From NCBI GenBank assembly GCA_002887195.1, contig PJAB01002024.1, positions 1-10,908 on the forward strand: a stretch of 10,908 nucleotides of DNA. The letters run 5' to 3'. This document shows, in pieces, positions 1 through 8,623 of the stretch. Positions within the stretch are counted from its first letter, which is position 1, and each line of letters opens with the position of its first letter. The stretch comes from Chrysochromulina parva. Lineage: Eukaryota; Haptophyta; Prymnesiales; Chrysochromulinaceae. A program made the translations under genes and the position numbers. Under the pieces are notes generated by a model, which was not told where the DNA came from, made no database searches, and was given only the letters and a program-made list of their open reading frames with translations.

Positions 1-1832
1 TGACGCAGCCCAAAGCACATGCGGAAGAAGAGGAACTTGACGAGGTCCGCGTCACCGCGTTTGGTGAACTCCACGCCGGATCGCATCATCTGATCGTACT
101 CCGCGACGGTCTTGGGCCACGGGCGGCCGCTGTCCATGTAGGTCAATTGGGCGACGTCCTTCGTGTTGAGGATGCGCCGATTGTACAGGGCCATCGTAAA
201 CTCCGAGCAGCACCAGCCACGATTCTGATACGGCAGGGGGCTGACGCGCCCCCATCCGCACACGTTGGAGAGTACAACCTTCAAGCTGCCCACGGGGAAC
301 TCGACGTTGTCGGCAAAGGCCAGGTCACGATCGAGGATAAAGGACTGCGAGCCGTCGGTCTTCGCCTTCCCATTCTTGACACAATATTGAATGACAATCC
401 GAGGGTCAGTGCCCTCTACGAGGACGTCCTCGCCGTCCAGTACCAGCTTCATATCCTTGGCCAGCAGCGGCGCGCTCGTGTCACCCGGGAACTTGGTGAT
501 ATCGGTCGGTTTGGGAAGCACGATCACATACGAGTAGGCGTACATGCGCGACATGTCCCACATCGCGAAGTTAAACTGCTTCTTCTCGAGCGCGCTCTTG
601 TCAGCATACGTCTTGATGCCATTGTGCTGAAAGTAGATGCTGGGCATCGAGGCGTGCGCCGCCTGAGGTAGCGAGCAAAAGTCTATGAAGACGCCATCGT
701 CGTCCGTCATGGCATCGACTCGCTCGAGCGCATCGACGAGGAGATCGAGCTTTTCACCGGAGGGGCTGATGTGGAACGCCGTGTCCCAGCCGTGCGAGAC
801 GACGATCGCCTTGCGCTTTGGTGGCTCGCCCGTGAACAGCTTGCTCTGATCGAGGTCCTGCCGCCTTGGGAATGGGCGTCCACCGTCGGTCGGCATGGCA
901 CGCTGGAGCTCCTTGAGGTAGGTCGCTTTGACCCACGCGATGTCGCCCTCGGAGCAAAGGACTTTGAAGCCCTTCTCATCCTCGGCAACTGGCTTGAGAT
1001 GCTTGATGACGGCCTCGAGCGTAGAGGCGACCCGGAGAAATGTCTTGTGGTCGGACTGGAGCGGCGCGAGCAAATTGGGAAGATCCATCAATTTGTCCAG
1101 CTCGAGACCTTCCTTGACGTCCTCGTGGTTGACGATGCGCTGGCAAAAGGCGACGAGCGCGAGCATCGCCATCGTCTCGAGCCGCTCGAAGACCGAGCGG
1201 CGCACTCCGGGCGGCTTCGTGAGGATGACCGTCTGCACGCGGTAGTGGGTGAACATGCGATACATGCCGAGCTTGGCGCCGTCGTCGGCCTTGTCGACGC
1301 ACAAAAAGTCCCACATGATGAGGTCGTCGTCTTTGCCGCCTCCTTTTTTGCTCTCGACGATTTTGACGATTTCCGCTGCCTCCACCTTTCGGATCGCCTC
1401 GCCTACGTTGCTGAGCTCGCCTGTGTAGTCGAAGCTCGTAGCTGAGAGCACAGCGAAGAGCCCGACCTTGTCTCGCGTCTTGCCAGCGTGACGCAGTTTA
1501 TCGTCGCGCAGATCATGAAACTGGGCGCCGTCCACATCAGCCCGACCCCTGCTCGGCGTGAATCTCCCGTCCTTGATGCCCTTCACGTACGCGAGGCTCA
1601 CGAATCGCGCATGCATTCCGCTGAATTCATTGAATCCCTTCTCATCCCATCGCGGGTCATCGATGAGCGTGGCGTCCCTGAAGATGTCGCTGGCAGACGT
1701 CATCCGCATCTGAGTTGAGGAGGCCGAGGGCTTGGGTCCGAACCAGAGGGCGCGTGCAGAATCGACGAGGCTCGAGTTCGGATTGGCCTGGCCTTCGTCC
1801 GGGTTGAGCGGCGCTACAAGCAGTGCTTCCAT
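1..1832 (-). CDS. Large VSHGW / FIDFCSLPQ protein, 3' end outside window
   Basis: One uninterrupted minus-strand frame of 610 codons runs from ATG at 1832 off the left edge, so the C-terminus is missing. No intron is needed. An in-frame ATG at 1901 would add 23 residues; I prefer 1832, which has G at -3 and +4. Visible motifs: VVSHGW (about residues 344-349), VFIDFCSLPQ (381-390), an amphipathic MSRMYAYSYVIVLP segment (427-440) and NRGWCCSEF (537-545). This order (SH-W, acidic DFxSLPQ strand, hydrophobic strand, RxWCxSE) recurs in large families of algal and dinoflagellate proteins that look like a TIR/HET-type alpha-beta fold; I recall this as a pattern and cannot name a Pfam entry. An N-terminal region (about 171-208) has a weaker copy: LIMWDFLCVDK then MYRMFTHYRVQTVILTKPP. 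No signal peptide or membrane helix is evident. Biochemical function is unknown. Plus-strand frames over this region are shadows. Confidence 0.85.
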   Translation of the reverse strand, partial: MEALLVAPLNPDEGQANPNSSLVDSARALWFGPKPSASSTQMRMTSASDIFRDATLIDDPRWDEKGFNEFSGMHARFVSLAYVKGIKDGRFTPSRGRADVDGAQFHDLRDDKLRHAGKTRDKVGLFAVLSATSFDYTGELSNVGEAIRKVEAAEIVKIVESKKGGGKDDDLIMWDFLCVDKADDGAKLGMYRMFTHYRVQTVILTKPPGVRRSVFERLETMAMLALVAFCQRIVNHEDVKEGLELDKLMDLPNLLAPLQSDHKTFLRVASTLEAVIKHLKPVAEDEKGFKVLCSEGDIAWVKATYLKELQRAMPTDGGRPFPRRQDLDQSKLFTGEPPKRKAIVVSHGWDTAFHISPSGEKLDLLVDALERVDAMTDDDGVFIDFCSLPQAAHASMPSIYFQHNGIKTYADKSALEKKQFNFAMWDMSRMYAYSYVIVLPKPTDITKFPGDTSAPLLAKDMKLVLDGEDVLVEGTDPRIVIQYCVKNGKAKTDGSQSFILDRDLAFADNVEFPVGSLKVVLSNVCGWGRVSPLPYQNRGWCCSEFTMALYNRRILNTKDVAQLTYMDSGRPWPKTVAEYDQMMRSGVEFTKRGDADLVKFLFFRMCFGLR

Positions 1833-1929
1833 GCCAAAGTGACCGAAGTGACGCGCTCGTGACGGCCGCGGGGGTTTTGGATTGGTGTGAACGCTCCGCA
1901 TCGTTTTCCCCTCAAGGTTTCGGGAGCCC

Positions 1930-1954
1930 CCATTCACAATGAGAATGTGAATGG
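1930..1954. promoter_or_regulatory. Perfect 9-bp inverted repeat upstream of the SHGW gene
   Basis: CCATTCACA (1930-1938) pairs perfectly with TGTGAATGG (1946-1954) across a 7-nt loop. It lies about 100 nt upstream of the ATG at 1832, so it could be a dimeric factor site or a 5'-UTR hairpin. Function is inferred only from position. Confidence 0.4.
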
Positions 1955-1977
1955 AGTGGCTGAGAAGAGTGAGTACA

Positions 1978-1990
1978 GTACCGGTACAGG
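1978..1990. promoter_or_regulatory. Palindromic GTACCGGTAC motif, copy 1
   Basis: The 10-bp palindrome at 1978-1987 is followed by AGG. The 12-mer TACCGGTACAGG (1979-1990) recurs exactly at 2238-2249, 259 bp away in the same intergenic region. Being palindromic at its core, it could serve either of the divergent genes. Confidence 0.35.
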
Positions 1991-2233
1991 CGCGGGGAGG
2001 CGCTCTGGGAGCGGGTGGAGGCAGGGTCGGGTTCGCTGGGGGTGGCCTCTTCTGAGTCGGCCGCGGGGGGCGGTCGACTCCGGGCCTGCGGCTCTTGAGT
2101 CGGCCGCGGCTTCGGTCGTCGCGCTGACGTGCTGGTTGTGTGTTGGGTTTGGATGGTTGTGAGGTTCGTCTGTGCGGTCCGTGTGCCTTTGTGCGTCCGC
2201 GTGTCCGTGTGAGTCCCGGCTCCCCCCGGTGTC

Positions 2234-2249
2234 TTTTTACCGGTACAGG
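2234..2249 (+). promoter_or_regulatory. TTTTTACCGGTACAGG, candidate core promoter element
   Basis: TTTTTACCGGT (2234-2244) sits 55 nt before the first ATG (2300) and 120 nt before the in-frame ATG (2365) of the DUF5522 gene, pointing toward it. The same 11-mer occurs in the same orientation relative to the SYLF gene at 10435-10445. A T run next to ACCGGT in front of two unrelated genes suggests an initiator or upstream element. Confidence 0.4.
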
Positions 2250-2364
2250 TTCTGAAGGAACGATTGACTTGACTTGACTTGTCTTGTTTTGGATCGCCAA
2301 TGTACAACGACGACGCCTGCGCCTTCGACGTCGTCTCCGCGTCCGGCGCAAACGTCCTTCGCTC

Positions 2365-2979
2365 ATGCTCCCAGCAGCGCCGCCACCTACAACAGCGCCA
2401 CAGTCAGAGTCAATCTCGTACGTTGGTAAGCTGGTGACGCTGTACGGATTCAGCGGTTCGAGCTTTGAGCTCAACGGGCTCAATGGCCGTGTGGTGTCTT
2501 GGGACGAGGCCTCCGGGGATCCCTCCGGGTACTGCGCTGTGCAAATCGACGGCCGCGGCGAAACGCTCGCCGTGCAGCCAGCGAATCTCCAGAGAACCAC
2601 GGACACGCCAGACATGCCATCGGTCGGCACGGCATCCTCAGCCTTGGCGACCGCAGCGGTCGCGTCGCAGTCCGAGGCGCTGCCTGCAAGGCCACTTCTG
2701 CGGAAAGCCGGGCCACTGAGGCTTCAGCAGATCCGCCGAGACAGCGCTCTGGCGGAGGACTTTGAGGACATTGAAGACCTCGTGGATGGGCAAGAGAAGG
2801 CGACTGTGTCGCTGCTCCACCGTGTAGCCTGTGAGCGTGGGTACGAGCAGTACGTGGACCCGGCGACGGGGTACTCGGTCTTCACAGCGCTCCAGCTCAA
2901 GACTCGCCCGTGCTGCGGCCACGGTTGTAGGCACTGCCCATACGGCCATGTGAACGTGCCCAAAAATGGGAAGAGGTGA
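2365..2979 (+). CDS. DUF5522-type Cys/His protein with N-terminal LNG/QPANL module
   Basis: A 204-residue protein if translation starts at the first in-frame ATG (2365); the frame is open upstream but without ATG. Residues about 20-76 form a small beta-rich module (GKLVTLYGF, ELNGLNGRVVSW, AVQIDGRG, LAVQPANLQ) of a kind common in protist proteins. After a low-complexity linker and an acidic stretch, the C-terminus (about 150-195) matches the DUF5522 pattern: a LLHRVACERG helix, YVDPATGYSVFT, then RPCCGHGCRHCPYGH with Cys183, 184, 188, 191 and His190, 195, which look like metal ligands. The molecular role of this family is unknown to me. The ATG at 2300 is out of frame and its short ORF overlaps 2365, so either a small 5' intron joins that exon or transcription starts downstream. 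The gene converges on the FKBP gene. Confidence 0.75.
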   Translation: MLPAAPPPTTAPQSESISYVGKLVTLYGFSGSSFELNGLNGRVVSWDEASGDPSGYCAVQIDGRGETLAVQPANLQRTTDTPDMPSVGTASSALATAAVASQSEALPARPLLRKAGPLRLQQIRRDSALAEDFEDIEDLVDGQEKATVSLLHRVACERGYEQYVDPATGYSVFTALQLKTRPCCGHGCRHCPYGHVNVPKNGKR

Positions 2980-3181
2980 GACCGAGTCGGAAGAAGACCC
3001 CGTGCGGTCCGTCCTCTTGGCGTGGCGTTTGTTCGTTTGCGTAGCGCTCGCTCATGCGCGCCTACTGAATCTCCGCGCGTGCGACGGCCACGCTGCGACC
3101 AGAACAATACTACTAAATAGGCATGAAAAGGTAGCCTGAGAGTACTTATTACTACGTACATCATTCACAGAGACTTCGCAT
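2980..3181. other. Convergent 3' intergenic region
   Basis: About 200 bp lie between the stop of the DUF5522 gene and the stop of the minus-strand FKBP gene. The part from about 3108 to 3178 is clearly richer in A/T than its surroundings (ACTACTAAATAG, CTTATTACTACGTACATC), as expected for overlapping 3' UTRs and polyadenylation signals. No gene was seen. Confidence 0.5.
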
Positions 3182-3709
3182 TCACTTCGACTTGATTGAG
3201 AGCACCTCGAGGGTGAACTTGAGGGTGCCACCGGCGGGAATGCCCCACTGTGGGAAGCCTCCCGCGCCGTAGCCCTCGGCGGCCGGGATGGTGACCATGC
3301 GCTCCTCGCCCACGGCCATGCCAAGCAATCCCTGATCCCATCCGGTGATGACCATGCCGACGCCCGCGGTGTATGAAAAGGGCTGCTGCCCAGGGTCTTT
3401 GGTGCTCCAAAACGTCTTGCCCGTCTCGACCACGACGCCCGTCGCATGCACAGTCACCGCCGAACCCTTGGTCACCGTCGGCCCTGCGGGGTTTCCGGCC
3501 TTGAGGATGGTGTACGTTGTCTTGTAGCCTGGAAGAGAGACGGTCTCGCCGGGCGTCGGCTCGGTGGCCATCATGCGAGCCAGCAAGACATGGCGCGCCA
3601 GCACGGTTGGGTGGGCACCGCCTAGTACATGGCGAAAAGATGCGATGTGACCGTGCTGCAGCGCCGGCGCCATGCGCACGAGCGAGAGCAGCGTAGTGGC
3701 GCGCAGCAT
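3182..3709 (-). CDS. FKBP-type peptidyl-prolyl cis-trans isomerase with N-terminal leader
   Basis: A 175-residue intronless protein from ATG at 3709 to TGA at 3182-3184. Residues 79-172 form one FKBP domain: VTVHATG, GKTFWSTKDPGQQPFSY, MVITGWDQGLLGMAVGEER, IPAAEGYGAGGFPQWGIPAG and LKFTLEVLSI. Against FKBP12 pocket positions, F36 (F100), F46 (F111), V55/I56 (V120/I121), W59 (W124), Y82 (Y147) and F99 (F165) are kept, while Y26 is Ala89, D37 is Trp101 and H87 is Phe152. I recall the TFWSTKDPGQQPF form as a recurrent protist subfamily, so this may not be decay. The first 45 residues are rich in Arg, His and hydrophobics with no acidic residue, like a mitochondrial presequence. A second start at Met46/Met47 (3574) would give a leaderless form. 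Expected activity is proline isomerisation or chaperoning; catalysis and drug binding are not assured given the substitutions. Confidence 0.92.
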   Translation of the reverse strand: MLRATTLLSLVRMAPALQHGHIASFRHVLGGAHPTVLARHVLLARMMATEPTPGETVSLPGYKTTYTILKAGNPAGPTVTKGSAVTVHATGVVVETGKTFWSTKDPGQQPFSYTAGVGMVITGWDQGLLGMAVGEERMVTIPAAEGYGAGGFPQWGIPAGGTLKFTLEVLSIKSK

Positions 3710-4034
3710 CGCGGTGAAGGCCAAGACGCAGCGCGACCTTTTCGGTGTGTATTCACACACCTAAGGAGATCAGTCGCTCGCTTGAGACGATGATATCAAT
3801 CGTCATAGAAACGAGTGCACTCATAGAAACGAGGTCATCATAGAGACATCATACATCCATGCGTAACCCGACATTCATGCCGTAGTTTGCGCCCCGACGC
3901 GCCGGTCCGGGCGCCTCTGCTCGTACAGCCATGCTTACAGTACTGTACCGTAGTAACTCGTATCCATGGGTCACAGCTCCCTTCGCACACATGCCCCCTC
4001 GGCGAGAGGTCGACACAGTGTGAGAGCATCGAGG
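3710..4034. other. Intergenic: FKBP upstream region and SYLF-gene 3' region
   Basis: 325 bp between the FKBP start and the SYLF-gene stop. It contains a hairpin at 3744-3761 and a 13-bp direct repeat TCATAGAAACGAG at 3803-3815 and 3821-3833, followed by a looser third version near 3837. A short GTACTGTACCGTAG stretch near 3940-3955 loosely resembles the ACCGGTAC motifs. The open minus-strand frame at 3838-4041 has no protein-like features and I discount it. Confidence 0.45.
3744..3761. promoter_or_regulatory. Inverted repeat 35 nt upstream of FKBP start
   Basis: GGTGTGT (3744-3750) and ACACACC (3755-3761) pair perfectly around ATTC. It lies close to the ATG at 3709, so in RNA it would be a 5'-UTR hairpin and in DNA a possible dyad site. 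Like the hairpin at 1930-1954 it contains ATTCACA. Confidence 0.35.
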
Positions 4035-5648
4035 CTACCATAAATGGATGGCCGACGTGAGAGTGCCATCGGACGACTGGCGGCTAAGAGCGCCGTCCTG
4101 GGCGCCGGACGACTGGCGGCTCAGCGCGCCGTCCTGGGCACGTTCGATCGGCGATGGGGTCGTCGGCGAGGCGGCTCGATCCGCCTCCGGCATCGAGATG
4201 TACATCTCGGGCATCGAGATCGACATGACGGACAACTCGGGCATCGAGGACAGCGACGGGGCGCGCTCGCCCATCCCTCGACGAGGCGGTGGGAGGGGGG
4301 TGCCTTCTCCCAAATTAGGAGTGCCTCCTCCCAAATTAGGAGTGCTCATCGGCGCTTCGACCGAGAGCGAAGACGACGAGGCGGTACGATCGCCCATCCC
4401 CATCGACCCTCGATAGTCTCCTCCTCCGCCTCCGCCTCCGCCTCCGCCAAAGAAAGCTCCGAAGCCCTGGCCAACCGCCAGCACCGTTGACGAACCGCTG
4501 ACGAAGCCCTGGCCGACCGCGCCGCCGACCGCCTGCAAGCCCTGCCCGACGGCGCCGAAACCTTGGCCTACGTTGACGAAGCCTTGGCCTACGTTGACGA
4601 AACCTTGGCCTACGGCTCCGCCGACCGCCTGCACGCCTGATGAGGGAGGCCATCAGCATGCCATCGGCACGCCATCAGCACGCACTCGGCATGCAATCAG
4701 CATGCAATCGGGTTGGACCCCGTGCTGCATGCCATCAGCATGCAATCAGGTTGGACCCCGTGCTGCATGCAATCAGCATGCAATCAGGTTGGACCCCGTG
4801 CTGCATGCCATCAGCATGCAATCAGGTTGGACCCCGTGCTGCATGCCTTGGCCGACGTTAGTACCGACCGCATGGACGCCCATGCCCATATTTGTACCGA
4901 GAGAGCCCACGCCTTCCCCGACCGCGTAGACGCCATCAGAGGAAGCTCGATGCAGCACGCGCAGACCGTGGCCGACGCCCTCGCCGAACGTCTGGACACC
5001 CTGCCGCTCATCAGAGCCAATGCGAGCCCATCAATGGCTAATTAAGAGCAATCAATGACTCCATTGATGGCTCATCAGAGCCAATGCGAGCCCATCAATG
5101 GCTAATTAAGAGCAATCAATGACTCCATTGATGGCTCATCAGAGCCAATGCGAGCCCATCAATGGAATCGGAGAGGCGAGGTGGCGAGGGTAATCAAGGA
5201 TAATCAAGAGCAATCAAGGCCAATTAAGAGCCATCAACGGAGATCGCACCTGCCCCACCGAGCTCACGCCATCCGAGGCGGCGAGGGCAATCAAGGCCAA
5301 TTAAGAGCCATCAAGGGAGATCGCACCTGCCCCACCGAGCTCACGCCATCCGAGGCTGCGAGGGCGCCGGAGCTCACCCCACGACTCAAGGTTCGTCCGA
5401 GAGCCGTTACATGTAACCCCATCGCCTCAGACGCGGCCGTTACATGTAACCCCATCGCCTCAGACGCGGCGGACGCGGCGTTCGCGGCGGCGGTGATGGG
5501 GGCGGCGGAGGCGACGGCGCTGGCGGCGGCGGCGGCAGCAGCGCCCGCGCTCCCGCCGTCCTCCGGGGCATTCAGTGAGGTGAGCTCCATGAGAACAGCA
5601 TAGAGGGCGAGGGCGTCCTCATCCTTTGGGGGCTCGACCAGCCCGTAC
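4035..5648 (-). CDS. SYLF gene exons 14-16: Ala-rich linker and Gly/Val/Ser repeat tail
   Basis: Exon 14 (5327-5648) closes the SYLF region (YGLVEPPKDEDALALYAVL), then becomes Ala-rich and holds a perfect 11-residue tandem repeat, AASEAMGLHVT twice, from a 33-bp duplication. Exon 15 (4833-5000) and the start of exon 16 are built of AVGxxVGQG-type repeats (GVYAVGEGVGSLG, GVHAVGTNVGQG, VGQGFVNVGQGF). Exon 16 (4035-4628) continues with a run of ten Gly, STPNLGGGTPNLGEGTP, Met/Pro/Glu repeats (SMPE) and a 12-residue tandem repeat AQDGALSRQSS(G/D), ending at TAG (4035-4037). The tail is likely disordered; Arg/Ser-rich parts could be phosphorylated. No known C-terminal domain was recognised. Confidence 0.75.
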
Positions 5649-8582
5649 CTGATGAGGGATGTCATCAACACGCCGTCAACACATCAACACGCCATCAATA
5701 TGCAATCAGAATGCAATCAGCATGCCATCATCATCATCATCCTAGCCCTTACAGGATCTCCTTGGCGGTGACGCCCTCGCGAAAATAGTACTCCTCATTA
5801 TCGGCTTGGCGCCCGAACAGGACGGCGCCCTCCATAGTCGCTCCTGATGAGGGAGGCAATCAGCGGCCATCAGCGGCCATTAGAGGCCATCAGAGTGGTC
5901 ATTAGAGGTCATTAGAGTGGTCATTAGAGGTCATTAGAGGTCATCGATAGACGTTCCTCCGAAGACGCCTTGAGAGTGCGAGTATGACAAGTGCAATCAG
6001 AGGTCATTAGAGGTCATTAGAATGCAATCACCTCCGAAGACGCCTTGAGAGTGCGAGTATGACAAGATGGAGGCGACGCCGCCCTGCGATAAGAGCACAC
6101 GATCGAGGGTAATCAGAGGTCATTAGAGGTCATTAGAGGTCATCAGAGGTCATCAGAGGTCATCACCTGCGAGATGAGCACACGATCGAGGGCAATCAGA
6201 GGTCATCAGAGGTCATCACCTGGGAGAAGTAGCCATCGAGGGCAATCAGAGATCATCAGAGGTCATCACCTGGGAGAAGTAGCCATCGAGGGCAATCAGA
6301 GGTCATCAGAGGTCATCACCTGGGAGAAGTAGCCATCGAGGGCAATCAGAGGTCATCAGAGGTCATCACCTGGGAGAAGTAGCCATCGAGGGCCGCATCA
6401 CGACCTACAGGGCCTGCGGCGATAGCACCCTGCGTCCCTAATTTCAGCTGACCCAGACCGTCGATCGCTTTGCTGAACACCTGATGAGGGAGGCCATCAG
6501 CGTGCCATGCGCATGCCATTAGCATGCAATCGGCATGCAATCGGCCATGCCATCAGCATGCATTCGGTCATGCAAGCCTGAGGTCATCACCGGCCAGTCA
6601 GCATGCCCGCCATGCCATCAGCATGCAAGCCTGAGGTCATCGCCGGCCAGTCAGCATGCCCGCAGGGGGGGCAGCACTCACGTTGATTGCGGCGTCATCG
6701 AGCAGGCAGAGCAGCGTATCGCTCTTCCGCATACCTGATGAGGGATGCCATCAGAGGTCATCAGAGGTCATCAGAGGTCATTAGAGGTCATCAGAGCAGC
6801 GTATCGCTCTTCCGCATACCCATCATCAGCCCCATATTCAGACTGATGGTGTTCACACTCACAGGCCCCGACCAATGAGTTTCGTCCAGCCGGCGCAGCA
6901 TGATGCCCGAGCCGAAGCCGCCGCCCACGTGCAGGAAGCCGGCGCAGAGGCGCGTGATGATCACGAGCCCCTTGGCCCTCTTGAGCACGGCCTTCGGGAT
7001 GGCGGAGTCGACGCTGATGAGGGTTCGTCAACGCAATCGGGCATCAGCATGCAATGAGGGAGGCCATCAGACGCTGATTCGGGTTCGTCAACGCAATTGG
7101 GACTCAGCGTGCAATGAGGGAGGCCATCAGTAGTCATCAGTGGCAATCAAGTCCCACCTGCTCGGGTTCGTCAACGCGAGGAGCACGCGCGTCGCCTCGC
7201 GCACCTGATGAGGGACGCAATCAGGCGCACTCAGACACAATCCAATCCGAGCGCACTCCAACAGCAAATCATCAACCCGAACCACCAGCCATCAGCGCAC
7301 CACGCCGTGGAGGAGCGCGAGCAATCAGAGGGCAATCATAGGGCAATCATAGGGCAATCAGTAGCCAATCAGTAGCCATCAGCGCACCACGCCATTGAGG
7401 GATGCGAGCGAGTCGTGATCGTCTTCGAGGTCCTCAGCGACCCGGAACGCTACCGGCACGATCAACGGCACTCGTAACGGCTTCTCGGCACTGAAGCCCC
7501 CGAAGACGCACCTGATGAGGAGGGGCAATCAGCATGCCATCCACGGACATCGGGGCGGCATCCGGGAACAATCTCGGGAGCAATCTCGGGAGCAATCAAG
7601 GAGGCTATCTCGGGAGCAATCAAGGAGGCAATCTCGGGAGCAATCAAGGAGGCAATCTCGGGAGCAATCAAGGAGGCAATCTCGGAAGCAATCAAGGAGG
7701 CAATCTCGGGAGCAATCTCGGGAGCGCACTCGAGGATCTTGCGTATCAGACCGTCGGCGCAAACGGGCAAGCAGTTGCACAAGTGAACGGCCGCCTGTGC
7801 GCAGAAAGGTAGCTCAGTGAAGATCAGTTGGAGATAATCAAACGCAATCATCAGTCATCATCAGAGGCCATCAGAGGTCCTCACCTGCACTTGCAGAGAG
7901 GCGGCGCCACCATGGAAGGCACTCCGATACGTACCTGTGGGGAAGAGGGGATAGCGCCGTGGTGAGCACATGCATGCCACCATGGAAGGCACTCCGATAC
8001 GTACTGCTGCTGCCTTCGCTCGGACTGCCGCCGCCACCTCCGCCGCCAAAGTCCGCGGGCATCTCGGCCGCCCCGGCCACGCCCGCGACGGCGCTCGCCG
8101 AGGCGCGGGGCTGCCCAACGGGTTCACGCGGCAGGAAGGCGACGTTGAGGATGCCGTCGCGCAAGTCCCACCTGATGAGGTGCGCAATCGGGCCTCAGCA
8201 TGCAATGAGGGAGGCCATCAGACGCTGATTCGGGTTCGTCCACGCAATCGGGCATCAGCATGCGATGAGGGACGCCATCAGTAGTCATCAGTAGCCATCA
8301 GTAGCCATCAGCGCACCAGATGCGGAGACGACTCTTGAGAGTCACTACCAATCAAGGCCAATTAAGAGCAATCAAGGGAGATCGCACCAGATGCGGAGAC
8401 GACTCTTCAGAGTGATTACCAATCAAGGCCAATTAAGAGCAATCAAGGGAGATCGCACCAGATGCGGAGACGACTCTTGAGGGTCACTACCAACGGGCGC
8501 ACGACGAGTAGCGAATAGCGGCAGTACCCTTCGCTACTGCTGCTGCTGCTGCTGCTGCTGCTACCTTCGCCACCGCCGCCGC

Positions 8583-8623
<41 letters not shown>

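Larger units (their letters stand above)
1833..2364. promoter_or_regulatory. Divergent intergenic / 5' leader region
   Basis: This stretch separates the divergent starts of the minus-strand SHGW gene (1832) and the plus-strand DUF5522 gene (2365). It holds a hairpin at 1930-1954, the palindrome GTACCGGTAC at 1978-1987, and a second TACCGGTACAGG at 2238-2249 directly after a T run. From about 2140 to 2225 it is G/T-rich with many GTGT steps. An out-of-frame ATG at 2300 precedes the chosen start. It probably holds both promoters; no TATA box was recognised. Confidence 0.5.

Noticed and set aside
147..1718. Long plus-strand open frames (147-671, 771-1445, 1488-1718)
   Set aside because: They are codon-aligned shadows of the minus-strand SHGW gene, which is open for its whole length and carries recognisable motifs; GC-rich codon bias opens the opposite frame.
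5942..5956. A 15-nt microexon (coding for TSIDG) between exons 12 and 13
   Set aside because: It would need a non-canonical donor (AC or GA), and leaving it out gives a gapless match to the SYLF pattern with canonical GT-AG ends.
7462..7851. Repetitive proteins read from the 24-bp minisatellite (PEIASLIA on minus, LGSNQGGN on plus)
   Set aside because: The unit length is a multiple of three, so every frame without a stop in one unit stays open. The frame of the flanking SYLF exons is kept only if the array is spliced out between GA/GTGCGC and CATCAG/G.
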